64,000 nt of DNA, from the NCBI GenBank assembly GCA_002633005.1, contig NMRA01000005.1, forward strand, positions 1,159,601-1,223,600. Direction: 5' to 3'. The stretch is from Phoronis australis. Its lineage: Eukaryota > Phoronida > Phoronidae. Numbering within the stretch: the stretch's first letter is position 1; each line of letters begins with the position of its first letter. Below are positions 30,874 through 44,286 of the stretch, piece by piece. The notes under the pieces were generated by a model. The model was not told the origin of the DNA, made no database searches, and saw nothing but the letters and a program-made list of their open reading frames with translations. The position numbers were made by a program, and so were the translations under genes.

Positions 30874-32912
30874 GTGAGTTTTTCATTCACCTTTTCCGCG
30901 ATATGCATGTGTTTACTGTCAGCGTGTTGTCTTGAATCGACTGACGACAGGGATTTCACGGTTGAATGAATGCTTGAACGATATTTAAACGTGGCTCATT
31001 TTTTATGTCCTTGTTACTTTCGTCTCAGGAAAGTGATGAAATTACTAACAGGGTGCCGTTGCTCGTTCAGACAAAGATTGCGCGACTTCAATTCAATATC
31101 CCCATCCTAAATATGGACAAAATAGCTGGTCGGACCTCGTTATTTAGGCTCGTAATGTTTGGCTTTTGAGGCCTACACACGACTATCTTCAGAGGCAAAG
31201 ATGAATATGTCAGGGTATCTGACCTTTATTCATTGCTCCTTTGGTGTTTTGATAGGTGTGTAACAATGATAAGTTAACAGTGTGGATAACCAGGCTATAT
31301 AATGCCTTTTATAATGCCTTTTATAATGGAGTATATAATGGAGTAAAATTGTAATATCACATTTTTAAGTGTATGGCCTACTTGGGTTATATCCGTCCAT
31401 TAAAAACACTTTAGGCCTAAGTTCTGGCCATTTGCTATTGGTCATATGCTTCAATTGTAAGCAACATGTCAAGTAATCACATACATACAAGTCAATGTCT
31501 ATATGTTGCAGAGAATTGCTCAGCGTAAGGCCGTAAGAGTGCTGACATTTTCATCACATTTTCACGTTATTTTGTAATTCCATATAAACTTGGTGGCATT
31601 ACTAAAAGTGACAAAACATGTTTTCATAGGCTTTTGTATGGTGTCATCTTAGAAAAAATGACGAAGTGACCAAAATTTTAGTAGTGACAGCAGACTCACT
31701 TGGCTTTTGAACACGAAAGTATTAGTACCCACCATCGACACCCCACAACTCAACGTTTATGAAAGTCGTTGCGATTTCCTGACACGTAGTAATCTAAGTA
31801 AATCAAATGTGGGAATTTTCAGTAACAGTTGTTCTTCAAATTTGCGAATTTGTCAAAAATGGAAACTTCCCTGTGCTTTTTCAACTTCACGCTCAAAGAA
31901 GCGAGATTTCGCACACATGCGACTGAGTTTTAAAACAAGATGCTTCACACACTGCACAAGCTATTTGCATGTGAGACTTGAACAGAAATACAGAATTCAG
32001 TGGACAGTTAATAGGTAAGACTGTTAAACGCTTGTTTATTCTACAAAAATCGTAAAGGTGTCTATCGTGGGTACATTGATGCTGAAATCTGTATAAGCCC
32101 ATCTTCTTTCTCAAAGACCAACTGTTGATTTAGACCACATCCTTTAGAGGTGATTATCAGGGCTTTAAAAAAAATGAAAATTCGTTATTGCGTGAAACTA
32201 AGCACTACTGACATGTTGCAGTGTGTCATTCTATGTGCCGAGCATGGTGCCTAGGAAAAACGAACTGTGAGTTGTTTGAAAGCTCAGAAATCACGTCTTG
32301 TCTGAGTTAAGAACAAGTTCAGATCAATTTTATTTCGGTAATTGGGTTAAATCGGACGTTTCCTTCCTGGATGGAATGTAGGTTCACGGCCTCTTCAAGA
32401 AACATAATGAGAAACTCGCTTTTAACAACACCATCCTATGTGGAGAGGAGTTGGTTTTATAAAACTCAGTATAACTGGCTGAGTCTGGAATAGTCCCAAG
32501 TCGTTCAGATATTTCAATTACTTATACTAATTAACGAGTCAAGGCAATTCCCAACCAGGTACCTGTATAGAGCGAGTCAAGTACCGGAATGATAACAACT
32601 GCCAATCATGTAAAAATTTGAGCTCACATGCAACCAGGCACTTTTACAGGTGTGTCTGCGATGATTAGCAACTTTTTGAGCTTTTACAAAATGAAGCATT
32701 ATGAGGATTACTGTGTTGGGTTTACTTTCTAGATTCTCAGTTGTACTCGGTATAATTGTCAGTTCATCTACCCATATGTATCCCTACCCGCAGAACTTCA
32801 CTGTGTCTTAAAAGTTCTAGGTCTTCTTGTGATCCTTGGAATGTGAGTACTAGGCACAAAGGTGTATAAAACTAATGACTTTTATTCGTAGTTTAAGTGA
32901 TAAATCAAACTG

Positions 32913-33037
32913 TGGAATAAAAGGGTCCCTCTTCTAAATGGCTGCTGGGAACCAGTTTCACTGAATAACGGACATTGTCGTAATTCAGTGAAAGCTGGTT
33001 CTCGGTAGCCGTTTTGAAAAGAGACCAATTTATTCCA
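32913..33037. mobile_element. Long hairpin (54-bp arms, short loop), MITE-like
   Basis: The left arm starts tggaataaaagggtccctct and the right arm ends gagaccaatttattcca. The arms pair along about 54 bp with roughly ten mismatches around a loop of about 16 bp (aacggacattgtcgt). Foldback MITE or hairpin RNA source are both possible. Confidence 0.7.
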
Positions 33038-34199
33038 CTTTTACCCAGAAATCATCTGTACCATTGCTAAGTGGTTGTTGTCACTCACTAATGTTGATAC
33101 CCAAATTGAATAATAGTACCATAATTCTACACTTGTTTCACAAACTACTGGCGTTTTTTGCCACTAGTGCACAAATGCTTGTGAAACCACTACTGCTTTT
33201 TTGCCAGTTACCAAGTTAGGAACCTCTTGTAAGCACGGATGTTTTTGTGAACCCCCATTTCTGCTGACGGTTTCAGCTTTCAAAGCATTTTGTTATTTGT
33301 GACTAACAAACATTTATTTCTTCAAAGATTTTAATTTACTTCTGCAACTGAGGTGGCATAACCATTGCTCTGTGCATGCTAAACAGTGACTGTTTATACG
33401 CCCAAAGCATAGACATTAGAACAGGTTACAGTAAATCTTAAAGACATATTCTTCTCATTGGTAATTGACATATATTGCAGTGATGGTCATAAAATGTGCA
33501 CCTGAGGTATTAAGGAATGTAGAGTATGGCCCATTTATCTACAGGTGTGTGGAACTCTGCCTGTACCTAATCTTAAGCATATTTGTGTACACGCGCGAAA
33601 CAGTTTGATTATACTAGAGAGCATTTTTGATGAGATTGAAAGTTGGATCATCGCTATGAAATAGGCAACATTGAGACTAGTTGGTTAACCAACCCATAAA
33701 TAGGATTTGAAGTCTACACAATGAAAGTGTAGAATCAAGTGCTATACACATCACACTCGAATTGCACGTCAAACATTAACCTGCACGCGTTGAAATAGCG
33801 ATCATGTGAACGCATTTATCTTAGGAAGTAATACGGCAAATACAAATGCACTGAAATCAAGCTTTGGAAGAACTTATTCACTCGAAGACGCCATTTTTTT
33901 ACAATTCGCTTGTCACTCCATCATTTGTATTTTTTAACCTACCGGTGAACTCATGAATTAAAGCATTCACTGGGCTCATTGGCTGGCATTCGGGTCACTA
34001 CATGACGTCATCAGGTCAAAAACTTAGGGTAGAAAATAGCAGATGATTTGATTGGTTGTTAGAGGAAGGTAAAAAGAGGCAAAATATAACCAGCAAGGTC
34101 TTCTTTTCAGTTCACAAAAAAACAGCTACCGTATTTGCTTAGACGTTAGTTTTTCTTGCTGAACATGTCAGAATCATTTCACAGCAAAGTTGTTAAAAA

Positions 34200-34340
34200 T
34201 AAGTACTACAATGTAACAACATTTGGATCATTTGTCTTATAATGCAGAAAAAAATAGGGTTTTCAAAAAGGATCAAGTTTCTTAACACGACTCAGAGCTT
34301 TTGAAACATGACTTAAGATTTTTAAACACAGTGCAAGACA
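34200..34340 (+). repeat. Interspersed repeat B, copy 1
   Basis: The block catttgtcttataatgcaga followed by A-rich and gttttcaaa sequence parallels 56100-56170 (catttgtcttgtgatgcaga). In the second copy the downstream motif has expanded into a tandem array. Only these two copies were noticed. Confidence 0.4.
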
Positions 34341-34960
34341 TTGAATACTCGTAGGAAGAACCCAGGAGAGATCGCAAACGCGTCTTTCCGTTGCCCCAAT
34401 TTCTTATTCTGGCGTGAAAGATGGATGGAGTTGACAGGCAAATGCCAATGATTGACTCGCTGTCTACACCCAAATGTTCAAGAGTGCTGGTGAATCGTCA
34501 AATTTGGTGAAAACATTCAACATGTGTATATTTTTAAATTTATGTGCAACATTGCTAACAGAAGCATGCGTGCCTCAGTCTTACTACTAACAGGAGTCTA
34601 TCTTATACTTGTGGGCGAGCTCATTTTATTTGGGTGGCAGAACAAAAATTCTACTTTCAAAATATATACTTCAGGGTGTTGCTCAAAATTCTTGGCTGCC
34701 TTTCAAACTATTAGTCCTTTCATTGATACCAGCAGTGATTTGGAAATCCTCACCAAACACAGTTGCTAAAAAGTCTCCTAAGATTGTTGAATTCCCATTG
34801 TTGCTCTAATCATTGTGTAATGAAAATTATCGTATAAAACTTTAAAATAAAGGTGGATTTGTTTTATGCTGCACATTTTTATGAAAACAACAAAAAAATA
34901 CATTTTCACTTGTCTGCCATACTGTGTCCTAAAGTGGTGAGATTATGCCTTACTGTAGAT

Positions 34961-35100
34961 TGAAGATACATCCAGTATATGTATAGAGAGAGCATTGAAG
35001 ATACATCCAGTATATGTATAGAGAGAGCATTGAAGATACATCCAGTATATGTATAGAGAGAGCATTGAAGATACATCCAGTATATGTATAGAGAGAGCAT
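34961..35100 (+). repeat. 35-bp tandem repeat, 4 copies
   Basis: Units start at 34961, 34996, 35031 and 35066 and are essentially identical (core tgaagatacatccagtatat). The array lies just downstream of a reversed family A head (cttgtctgccatactgtgtc, 34910-34929). Confidence 0.95.
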
Positions 35101-38100
35101 CTGCTATTGAATGCAGATAAAGATCCATGATTTAAATTCTTACATTTCATACACATTTGGCGAATAAGTGAAATATCATTTTGTAAAATTTCTCTTCAAA
35201 AACAATGTTTGAAGAAAATTTGCTTTCTTGTTTTGGCAATGCTTGTCATTACAGTTGACAAAATTTTGACCATTTGAAGTCTCTGAAAATGAGGAATGTC
35301 TATCATTGTTTTTGGTATCAGGAAAATGATTCTGGTAAATTGTAGGTCGTAAGGTGGCGTCGAGCTTGCATTTAGAATTTTATCCATTACTGTAGTCACA
35401 TGGAACTGTTTGCCCACAGAGCCTGCTTGCTGATGATTTACTTTTTGCTCTCCATTTATAAGAAGAGTAGCCTTTATGCTTTAGTGCCACCTGGTGAATA
35501 CAAGGTCTCCCACTGTGTGTTACTATGAGCTGAATGCTCAGCTAACCGTGAATTTGTTATCGTTTATCAATGGGCTTTTCACATCAGATTGGTGATGCAT
35601 GCGTTTAATTCCTGCTCGTTTTGTCATCTGGATGAGATTAAATCACTTTACCTGCTTGTCCATATCTGTATAAACAAGTGGCAGATAGGAGTGCTGCTGA
35701 TTCTAATTATGCAGGAATTCTACAGGTCAACATCCACATTGCGGAAACACTAACCCTCAAATTTTCAAAAATTTTCAACAATGTCCCTCTCTAGGCTTGG
35801 ATTCTGTTGGTTGAGCTGAACTTCCGGCTGTACTTGTAATTTGTCAAAACACAGTTGTGGTTCAGGGCAAACAGGAAAGACTAAATGTGACTGCTTCTTG
35901 CATTTATGGTTAGAAAATCGTAAATTGTATGCTTTGATTTGTTGCATCATGTTACAATATTTGACAAACCAATGATGTGAATTGTGAAAATCATACAAGA
36001 AGAGTGAATGAAAATGATATTCTTGGTACCGGAAAGAAAATGTTTTCTTCTGTGTGTGCAAACACTGTAGCAAAACAGAGAGCTAAGGGTATCTTAAAAC
36101 TCAAAACCTCCGAGGTGCTTCAGGGAAATATTTCCATCATTAAGCTGCTCAATGCTGGGTTTTCACCATGCAGTAGTGGTATGTGGTGTTTATTAAATCA
36201 TGTTTGATATTTGGGCTTCTAGGAAATGTATCCTTTCTGCTCTACTACGCCCACGTTTTGGCTAAAACACCCACATCCGAATTATGTAAAATTAACCTTT
36301 AGGCAACCAAGCTTTATGGTGGAATCGATTAAATGCGAGTTTCTTGGCTTTTTGGTTTCACAATCGAAACGCCCTGGGCATTTACGCCCAAGCAAGTAAG
36401 TTTTGTTTAGCTATTTGAAAACGTTTACGTGCTTTATCTCTTGCGTAGGAACATGTCTCACCTGATAAGAGGTTGGAATTAATTAAAAACCAATCTTCGA
36501 TAGTGAAATTGCTTTTTACGGCATTTATGTATTCCTTGCCTCGATAAGAAGTATGCTATTGGGGATGTTTTGACGTCCAATGCAATATTAAAAACATATC
36601 GGTTGTGTCGGTATTATGTTGCATATAATCCCACTCACTATCTTTTGATATTCGAACAACACAGACGTATTGATTAGCGTAAAACGATTCATTTCCAATT
36701 ATGTGATACATGAGGCATAAATTAGCAGCACTTTGGTTGTACATTTCGCGTAGACATCATTTTTATGTTGATCTTCACCACAAGGCTAGGCATAGTGAAT
36801 ATCATATTTCTGCTTGCGCCTAGGTGTTGTTCTGTGCAAGTCTGTTGAAGACTGCTTAGAGTGGATGTTATGGCCAAATCAATGAGCTGGCTTCTATAGA
36901 TTTTGATGGATGGGTTTTCTATTTGACTTGAGTTGCACAATACTTTGGACATAATGCTTTGAGACAACACTAGCTGTCTAAAAGTCCACAGTGGTTGTGT
37001 GCTATCAGCTAATTGGTACTGGAAAAAGAGATGGAGACAAGTTTGAACTGATACAAATGTGAATTTAAATAACTGCTGGCACAGTTGAGCTGATGACATG
37101 TACCCATATGTTAGATCTTCAAGTACATGTTTGTGACATGCATACATTTTTTGTTTTACAATATGCGGGTAATTTTTTGTTGATATTATTTCTGGGCATT
37201 TGACCAGCTGGCGTCTACCAGCCATCCTCCAAATCCTGGTTGGCTTTTTAAGATATTTGGCAGTCATGTAGTTAATATGTGGTGTTTCGCTCTAGATAGA
37301 ATCATAACACTGAATAGTACTGTGGAAACGAAAGGCCAGTTATGATTATAAAAATGTGCGTTTCATATTCAATAGATTTAGGTACGCCGAAGTCGACGTT
37401 TTGACATTTAATCTTGTACGGTTGGCCTCATCCAATCAACAACCAAGAACACCGGAACATCAGCGTATTTTCGTTGTCTCAAGTTTTCCCTCTTCGGTGT
37501 TTCATATCTGCACGTGTGTGATGTTCAATCATTGCAGCAAGTCACATGACTTTCAAAATTGAGAATGCAGTTGAATGCGCTGGGATAACCCAGAAGCAAG
37601 CAGAATAACGATGGCATATTTGAGGCAACTAAAATACCTTTGGTGTTCTGGATGACTTTTGCAATAAGTGAGCCCGAGTCCAAGAGTATTGTATGTTGGA
37701 AGGCGGATGCTCCCTCTGGTGGCAATGTTTGAAATGGTCCTCCCTCCAACAAAAATAATTACCAAAATGGTTTAAAGAATTTCTTTCCTTATAATGGATT
37801 GAATTTTATGTCTGTGCATGCATTTCTCCTAATTAGAGTTCAGTCGATTGAAAAAACGTCCTGGGTATAGTTGGATTTGTTGTTCCCTTGACTAAACACA
37901 CATGCACAATGGTGTCTTCTGGGTCATGGTGATGGTAAACAGCAATATTATTTTCTTGCATACACGAGACGTGCTCACCTGTATTAAAATATCCCAAGTT
38001 TTTTCAGCCGGCATGTTGCAATTTCCGAAATGTGGAAATTATTCCCTACAGTAATATCAGCACGGGTGTCGATTTTGTTTTTCTTTTCGGAAATACTTGT

Positions 38101-41100
38101 GTGTTAAGAAAATAGAATGATAATAAGCAAACATGTCTGATGAGTGTTATGTTTGATGGGCAGTTGATTATCAATGAATTTAAAATGGTCTAATAATTGC
38201 TTGCCAAGATCCAGCTAATACTATGTCAATCTGTGCAATGTCCATAAACAGATCAACAGATTGATTGTGTTCAGGCTATCTGAACAACACTAGTGCATCA
38301 CTCTTAAAACATAAGTCACTTTCCATTAGCCTAACTATGGTCAATGGAAAGGCCATTGCAAATCCCCATTACTTTTCAAACCAACTTCATTCCTGAAGCG
38401 ACATCGTAGTTACTGCTTGTTCTATAAACACCAGATGGCATAGTTAATTTACAGTCTCGATTGAATTCGTGTTTTGCATGCCTCGACATCTAGCGATTGG
38501 TCCTGTTGCTGGGCAGTTGCACCAACTCTGCAGTTTAATCCTTTTACGTATTTGTGAGAGATGTGATTGACCGTTCATGTCCAGGAGTTACAATTTCCTT
38601 TTGACTGAAAGTCTGAAACATGGAAATTGTGGCATTGATTGGAAAGTGAATATAGTTGCTTCACTTATAAACATAGCTCATAGGGCTGTTAGACTTAGTT
38701 AATTGGCTCACAAACTCGCAGCTTACTGAATGCTGAAACCTGTGCCCGATTTACATAACAAGGCTTACACACCCAAAAACGTCTTTCTGTGTACGGACTT
38801 TGGTTAGCTTATGTGCAGATACCGTGTTTATGAGTGTAGCGGCTGTGTCGTTTCTGTCGCCTGGAGTTGCATTTTACCTGCCATCCAGATTATGAAGTCT
38901 TTATCTATGCCCTGTGTGTAACAACATGGCTATTTAGGGTAGAACTGTTGAATGCCGGTTGTGAAATGATAGACCAAGACAGTTGTAATCCCCCATTAAA
39001 GTGGTAGTTATTTAGGTTAATAAATTTGATTATCGGTTATGAAGCTATTCAGTGCCTTTCAAATGTCTATCTCATCGATTTGCTGTTTTCAATTTAATTC
39101 TATGCATTTGATTCGAGTGTGTCTGCAAAAGTTTGTGGTTTAATAAGGACTTAGTTTAGTTGCTTACAATGTAGTTTGGTTGACAGCTCTGGTGACTATG
39201 GTATTTTGATAACTGACATTTATCTCAAAATGGTTATTCGCATTTTGTGTATCACATTTATCCGTGTATATTTAACCATTCCTACATATTTAGACTGCAC
39301 CTACATTATTTGTCCATATTTGTCCACACTTGTTTTACTTGTTATCCAGTGAGGTCCATTTGGAGACTCTGTTTCCATGACAACAACCACAGGGTGTGGT
39401 TGTTGTACCTATGACTCATTCCCGCTTGTGGCTGGTGTTCCTCTGTCATGAGTCACGAATAATCACATTCTGAACTCCATTCTCTTCTGTCGTGACGGAA
39501 GGAAAATGTGTTACCTAGGCTTTGAAGGGGTTGACTGCTAAAGAATTCTGGACTGAGGCAGACGGAGAAAGAATGGCGTATTGCCCCTCTCCCAGCTTGC
39601 CAAATTTTTTAGTCGCCAATATCAGTACCTGTGCATCATTAAAACTTTTAGCCAAGAGAATGGCATATGTCAAAATAATTTTCATTATGAAATATTGGTT
39701 ATCGTGGCAGCACTGAACAACTGTTGATCATCACAAGTGCCCTCCATAAGCTTGGCATTGTGGGTAATTCTTGAGAATAAGAGTGGTGGTGTGGTATTTG
39801 GGGATAGGGCTGTTTTTTAGTCTTGTTTACTATCATGTCGCATCGTCACTTGTGTGGTTTGTCAGGTGATACTCTCCGCAGCACCTCTGTCCCTCTTTGA
39901 TTAGTATATTTAGAAACACAGTGGGTAGATATTAATTCGTCCAAGACATCTCCATCTGTTTTGAGCTGAGGTCACAGCTTGCTAACATCTTTGTTGTTCT
40001 AATGCCTGTTAAGTCACTTGTAAACACGATTTCTAATCAAAAATCACATCAAGACCTCAGGTCAGTTCCGTTGTAAGTTGATTTAAGCTGATTAGAAATG
40101 AAGGAAATGACGTGTTTGTGGCAAGTGTTCTGTTTTATTAGTTACTTCGTCTTGTTCAGTGTTTTTATCATGAGTACTTTTCTTTGAAGTGGACACTGAA
40201 GAGTGCAATCATGTTGTTTTAAGCTATCTTCTGTCCCCTCTCAAGAGTTACTGTGCCTAACTGTTCTTTACTCAGCAAGTTTGAATTTTTATTTCAGATT
40301 GAAGAAATCTATTATGAGCATAGATAACTTTAAGTTCCATACATGCTGAAAATGGGCTATAAACACTCAAACTTACACCTTTACAAATATGTTTGTTATC
40401 CCCTATTTTGTTGTGATTATCAGATTGTGTGTTGCCAAATATTCCCCTTACATTGTTACACTAATCTGTTATCAAAACCCACTCCAGTTGGTGCTTGTGT
40501 AGTTCTACAGGGGTGTATAATTCACTATTCATAGACTGTATGAAAGGTCTGAATTGGACAGAATTGGTCCTCTTGAAAAGTTTGAACATTGCTGCTTGGG
40601 TTATATGTAATCTGATGTGTTGATTTATGTGCTTTGTATATGAAAATCATGGTGGTATCATATTCTTACCAACAATCAAGTCTTTTCCCTGTGCATATCA
40701 GGCCTTGGCTGCATTTCGGCAACTGGAGGAATTTTCTTTTTAAATGTCAAATTTCTCTGCTTAAGAAAATGCCAGCTTCATTACACTAGGACTAAACAAC
40801 AACAGTTGGTATTCTGAGCATATTTTTATCAGTCCAACAAATGAAAAAGCGGCAATTTGGGTTTGTAATTTATCTGTTTTCTAAAATTGTGAAATTCCAA
40901 GAAGTACAAAAAACAAAATGTAATTTGCTGGAAACTCGGGACAGAAGATTGGTTTAGTTTCTACCCAAGCATTTTCTGCTGATATTTCTTGGGTTTGACT
41001 GTTTCAGAAACGGAATCTTCTCATTATCCCAGTTATGCTGACTCACTCTCACAATGCGCGTTGGGATTTTTTACCAGTTTGCCGCCAAATCCACTAATGT

Positions 41101-42509
41101 TCATATTTGTCTTGTACGGAAAAATATCGAAGGAAAATGTCTCTGAGTCATTGGTAAGCATTTTTTGCACGAGGTGACTCCAACCCTCTGTCTGATTGGT
41201 CAGTGACGCTATAGCACTCGGCAACTGGTGGGTTGAGTAAAGGGGATAGCAACCAGTTTTGACGTAACCGTATGTAAAAATACAGGTCTCCATTTATCTT
41301 GGACGCATATAACCGTGGTAATCATTGTTCACGTGATCTGTATTTACAAGCCATGAAACAAAAGAAAGGGACGTTAATGGCTGGGCAAAAGTCATGCATC
41401 TTGTTTCTGTTTTCACTTCCGTTCAGCAAACACGGATGATCAACGCAGACTGTTCAATAGTGAGTAGAAATTGTGTTTGCTCGATGGAAGTGAGTGTAGA
41501 ACCTAGATGTGGAGCCTTTTGCTGGGCCATTAACATCGCATTCTATTGGTTCAGGTACAGTAAATAAGGCATCAGTTGAAGAACTGCAATTAAATCAGAA
41601 AAATGTATCTTCTAAGTAAGCATTATTTTTTACTAATTGTAACAAAAAAGGTTGCACTGCCCTTAAAGGTTACCCTGATGATAGAACCCAGTTACCGCCA
41701 GGCCATCTCTCGCGTATGTTGTTTTGAGAAAATTTCCCAGCTTGGAAAAAATCGTGACTTGTCGATCAAGCTTTGTGCTTACGCCTACCGTACATGGCAG
41801 TGTGATTTCTGCTGTCTTTGTTTTGAGATTTGCTGCCAGTGTGAGATGTATAAGACATGACAGCTGAGTTGCATAACATCGGGTTCCTACTCTCCAGTGT
41901 AGTCAACTCCTACTCAGGCTCTGGTCATTAATTATGTCTTGAAAGTTTTATCAATCTGGGCTGACCTGTTAAATGTTTAACCTAATGTTTGAAATTATGG
42001 TAAGTTATACCCTAATGGTTGGTGTGAGAGCATTGGTTAATGGAAATGCTTACGTCTCCTCTTAAACTGAAGTTAAAAGCTGAACTTGGCTGTAAATCTG
42101 AAGATTTAACTGGGACATCAACAATGGGTGCAGTGGAAACTCTCATAAATTCGATGTCAACGAAGCTATTGGCTGATATTGCATGCTGTCAACATGGACA
42201 CGTGCTGGGTTAAAAATTTGTAAACACCTATTCACCGCCATCATGTTAGTTGTCTCCGAATTATGTACTCGAACCTTGATGTTTGAAAATTAAGCTTTGA
42301 ATGACAGCGCCACCTTTGGATAACTTTGCCAAACCTGGCAATAACTTTGATGATGACTATACTCGAAAACTGATGAGAAAGTTTCAGTTTACTTTCCTGT
42401 TTAAGTCTGTGTACCTTCAATAGTGGGAAAAGCCTGAGGTTATGCAGGACCCACATTTGACTAACACTTGGGAATGTCATATCTCAGATACCATGCTAAC
42501 TGTGCACTG

Positions 42510-42960
42510 CTTTCCAAGTTGTTGCTAGGAATTGTTTTGAAAATGTTCAACTTTTGCATGAAGGGCTATCAAAAAGTACGATTTTGTTGAAAAAAATTTA
42601 AAGTTGAATAGAATGAAATGATATTTTATGGAACTGTAACAGCTTTTTTTAAAATCTCGCATTGAAATTTAAATAAAATAAAACCTTGATATTGATGCTG
42701 TTGTTTTGCTGTCAACGTACTTTTCTTTTCTGTTAGACATGGTCAAATGACCCAGTTAGATATGGTCACATGACCCGGTTAGATATGGTCACATGACCCA
42801 GTTAGATACGGTCATGTGACCCAGTCAATAACAGTTCGGTTAAAAGTAAAAAATCGAAATCTACAGGCTTTCTACTTTCATGAGATGCATAGTTTTAGGC
42901 AATTAAAATCTACAGTTTTGACCATATGTTGGCTATATCCTCAGGCCTGTCAGTAAGGCT
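42510..42960 (+). repeat. Interspersed repeat C, copy 1
   Basis: It shares ordered blocks with 53690-54310: a gcatgaagggctatcaaaaa block (gcatgaggggctataaaaac there), then gctgttgttttgctgtca, then caggctttctactttca. The copies are diverged and carry different internal tandem expansions. Confidence 0.6.
42732..42825 (+). repeat. 23-bp tandem repeat, 4 copies, containing GGTCACATGACC palindrome
   Basis: The unit is gttagatatggtcacatgac plus cca. Two middle copies contain the palindrome GGTCACATGACC, and the fourth varies to gtcatgtgac. It lies inside repeat C, whose other copy has a single acgtggtcatgtgacc at this point. Confidence 0.9.
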
Positions 42961-43383
42961 CTATATAACTATAAGAGCCTTAGGCTGGCTTTATGACTAA
43001 CCTGATAAAAGTCTGCTTTCAGCATGTTGACTTACAAGGTTCTGCTGAATGGGATGATGTCTGTCACTGACAATAAAGATATTTGAAATATTTCAGGTCT
43101 TTCAGGTTAATGGTCATTGCAAATTTGATAGCATCAGTAAAAGGTAATGGGTATTATGCCAAGCATGGGTGTTTTTTTAAGCCAATTTTCAAAAGCAATC
43201 AAAAAAGGACTTGGAAAAATTAAGAAAAAGTATCGTATGCCGGTTTTGGGCAAGTGGATAGTCCTGCATTGTGGGAGCTGAAGTGAGCGTTTTGAAAATG
43301 TGATGCTCGAAGACTTGGGAATCGAATGTCTCAAATTTATTTAAATGAAGGATAGTTGAAAACTGGAGCATGTCATTTGAATA

Positions 43384-43789
43384 GGCCCTTTCCGCCTAAC
43401 GTCAACGTGTCGATGTTTTGGGGAGTTGTGGTCAGTATGAACGGTTAACTGCGGTCATGGTTCAAAGTTAACAGTGCCAGTTAACTTCGCAGTTAATATG
43501 TGGATTTAACTCTGTACTGTGGTGCTGTATGAACGATCAACTTCGGTCTCATCAAAATTATCGCCAGGGGCCACTGTTATCATCAGATTAGAAATAAGCT
43601 ATATATCAAATAGCACTTGTAAATGTCCTCAAATTGTCACTTTAGAAAAATCTTTGCGTGCATGCGATGCATCAGCGCTGTGATTACTTCAACGATGACA
43701 GCGCCACCTACCACCTACTGAAGCTGGTATGAACAATTCAATTAACTTCGCCTTTTGCATTGACACTCTGCCCCTAGTATGAAAGGGCC
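43384..43789. mobile_element. MITE with GGCCCTTTC terminal inverted repeats, copy 1 (406 bp)
   Basis: The left end GGCCCTTTCCG and the right end GTATGAAAGGGCC are inverted repeats. The interior shares ordered blocks with 53271-53567: gaacggttaact, cagttaacttcg, aggggccactgttatc and cttcaacgatgacag. There is no coding capacity. It ends 53 bp before the hAT MITE at 43843. Confidence 0.65.
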
Positions 43790-43842
43790 TCATGAAGATG
43801 TTGGGAAAATTGAGGGTAGAACTAGAGGAGTACAGTAGCTAT

Positions 43843-44286
43843 CAGGCCTTTATCCAGCGTACGTCCATTTGGACGCCCTAGCACTAATATGGATGCCCTG
43901 GCAAGGACACCCAATGTATCATTTGGACGCCCACTATCAATAGGAACCTTTCAAGTTTGGACTCACACATTGTAATGATTTCTAGGAAGCCTATGAAGAC
44001 TCACAGTGGTGGCTCTTTGAAAAATGAAATATGCAATGTATGCTCACACTTGGTTGATAGCATTGTAAAAGTCTTGCTCTACACAAGTAGTAAAAATGCT
44101 CACTACTGAAGGCTGTTTTGTAAACTTAGATGTAAAAAGCTTGGTCTATGCATTTTTTGTAGAAAAATCTGTGTGTTTGGGGGCATTGCTGGGGGTGGGG
44201 GGTTACGCATTGGAATCATAGACGCCCTGGAATATTGGGAATCCCATTTTGGACACCCTATTTTCGAAATCCGGGATGAAGGCCTG
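43843..44286. mobile_element. Non-autonomous hAT-type transposon, 444 bp, with 8-bp target-site duplication
   Basis: The left end CAGGCCTTTATCC and the right end reverse complement CAGGCCTTCATCC match at 12 of 13 bases. The flanks 43835-43842 and 44287-44294 are both GTAGCTAT, a perfect 8-bp target-site duplication as expected for hAT elements. The interior contains repeats of GGACGCCC and GACGCCCTGG near the ends. No transposase frame is present. Confidence 0.88.

Noticed and set aside
34906-35156. Minus-strand frames with repeated LYIYWMYLQCS-like units
   Set aside because: They arise from the 35-bp tandem repeat and have no independent support.
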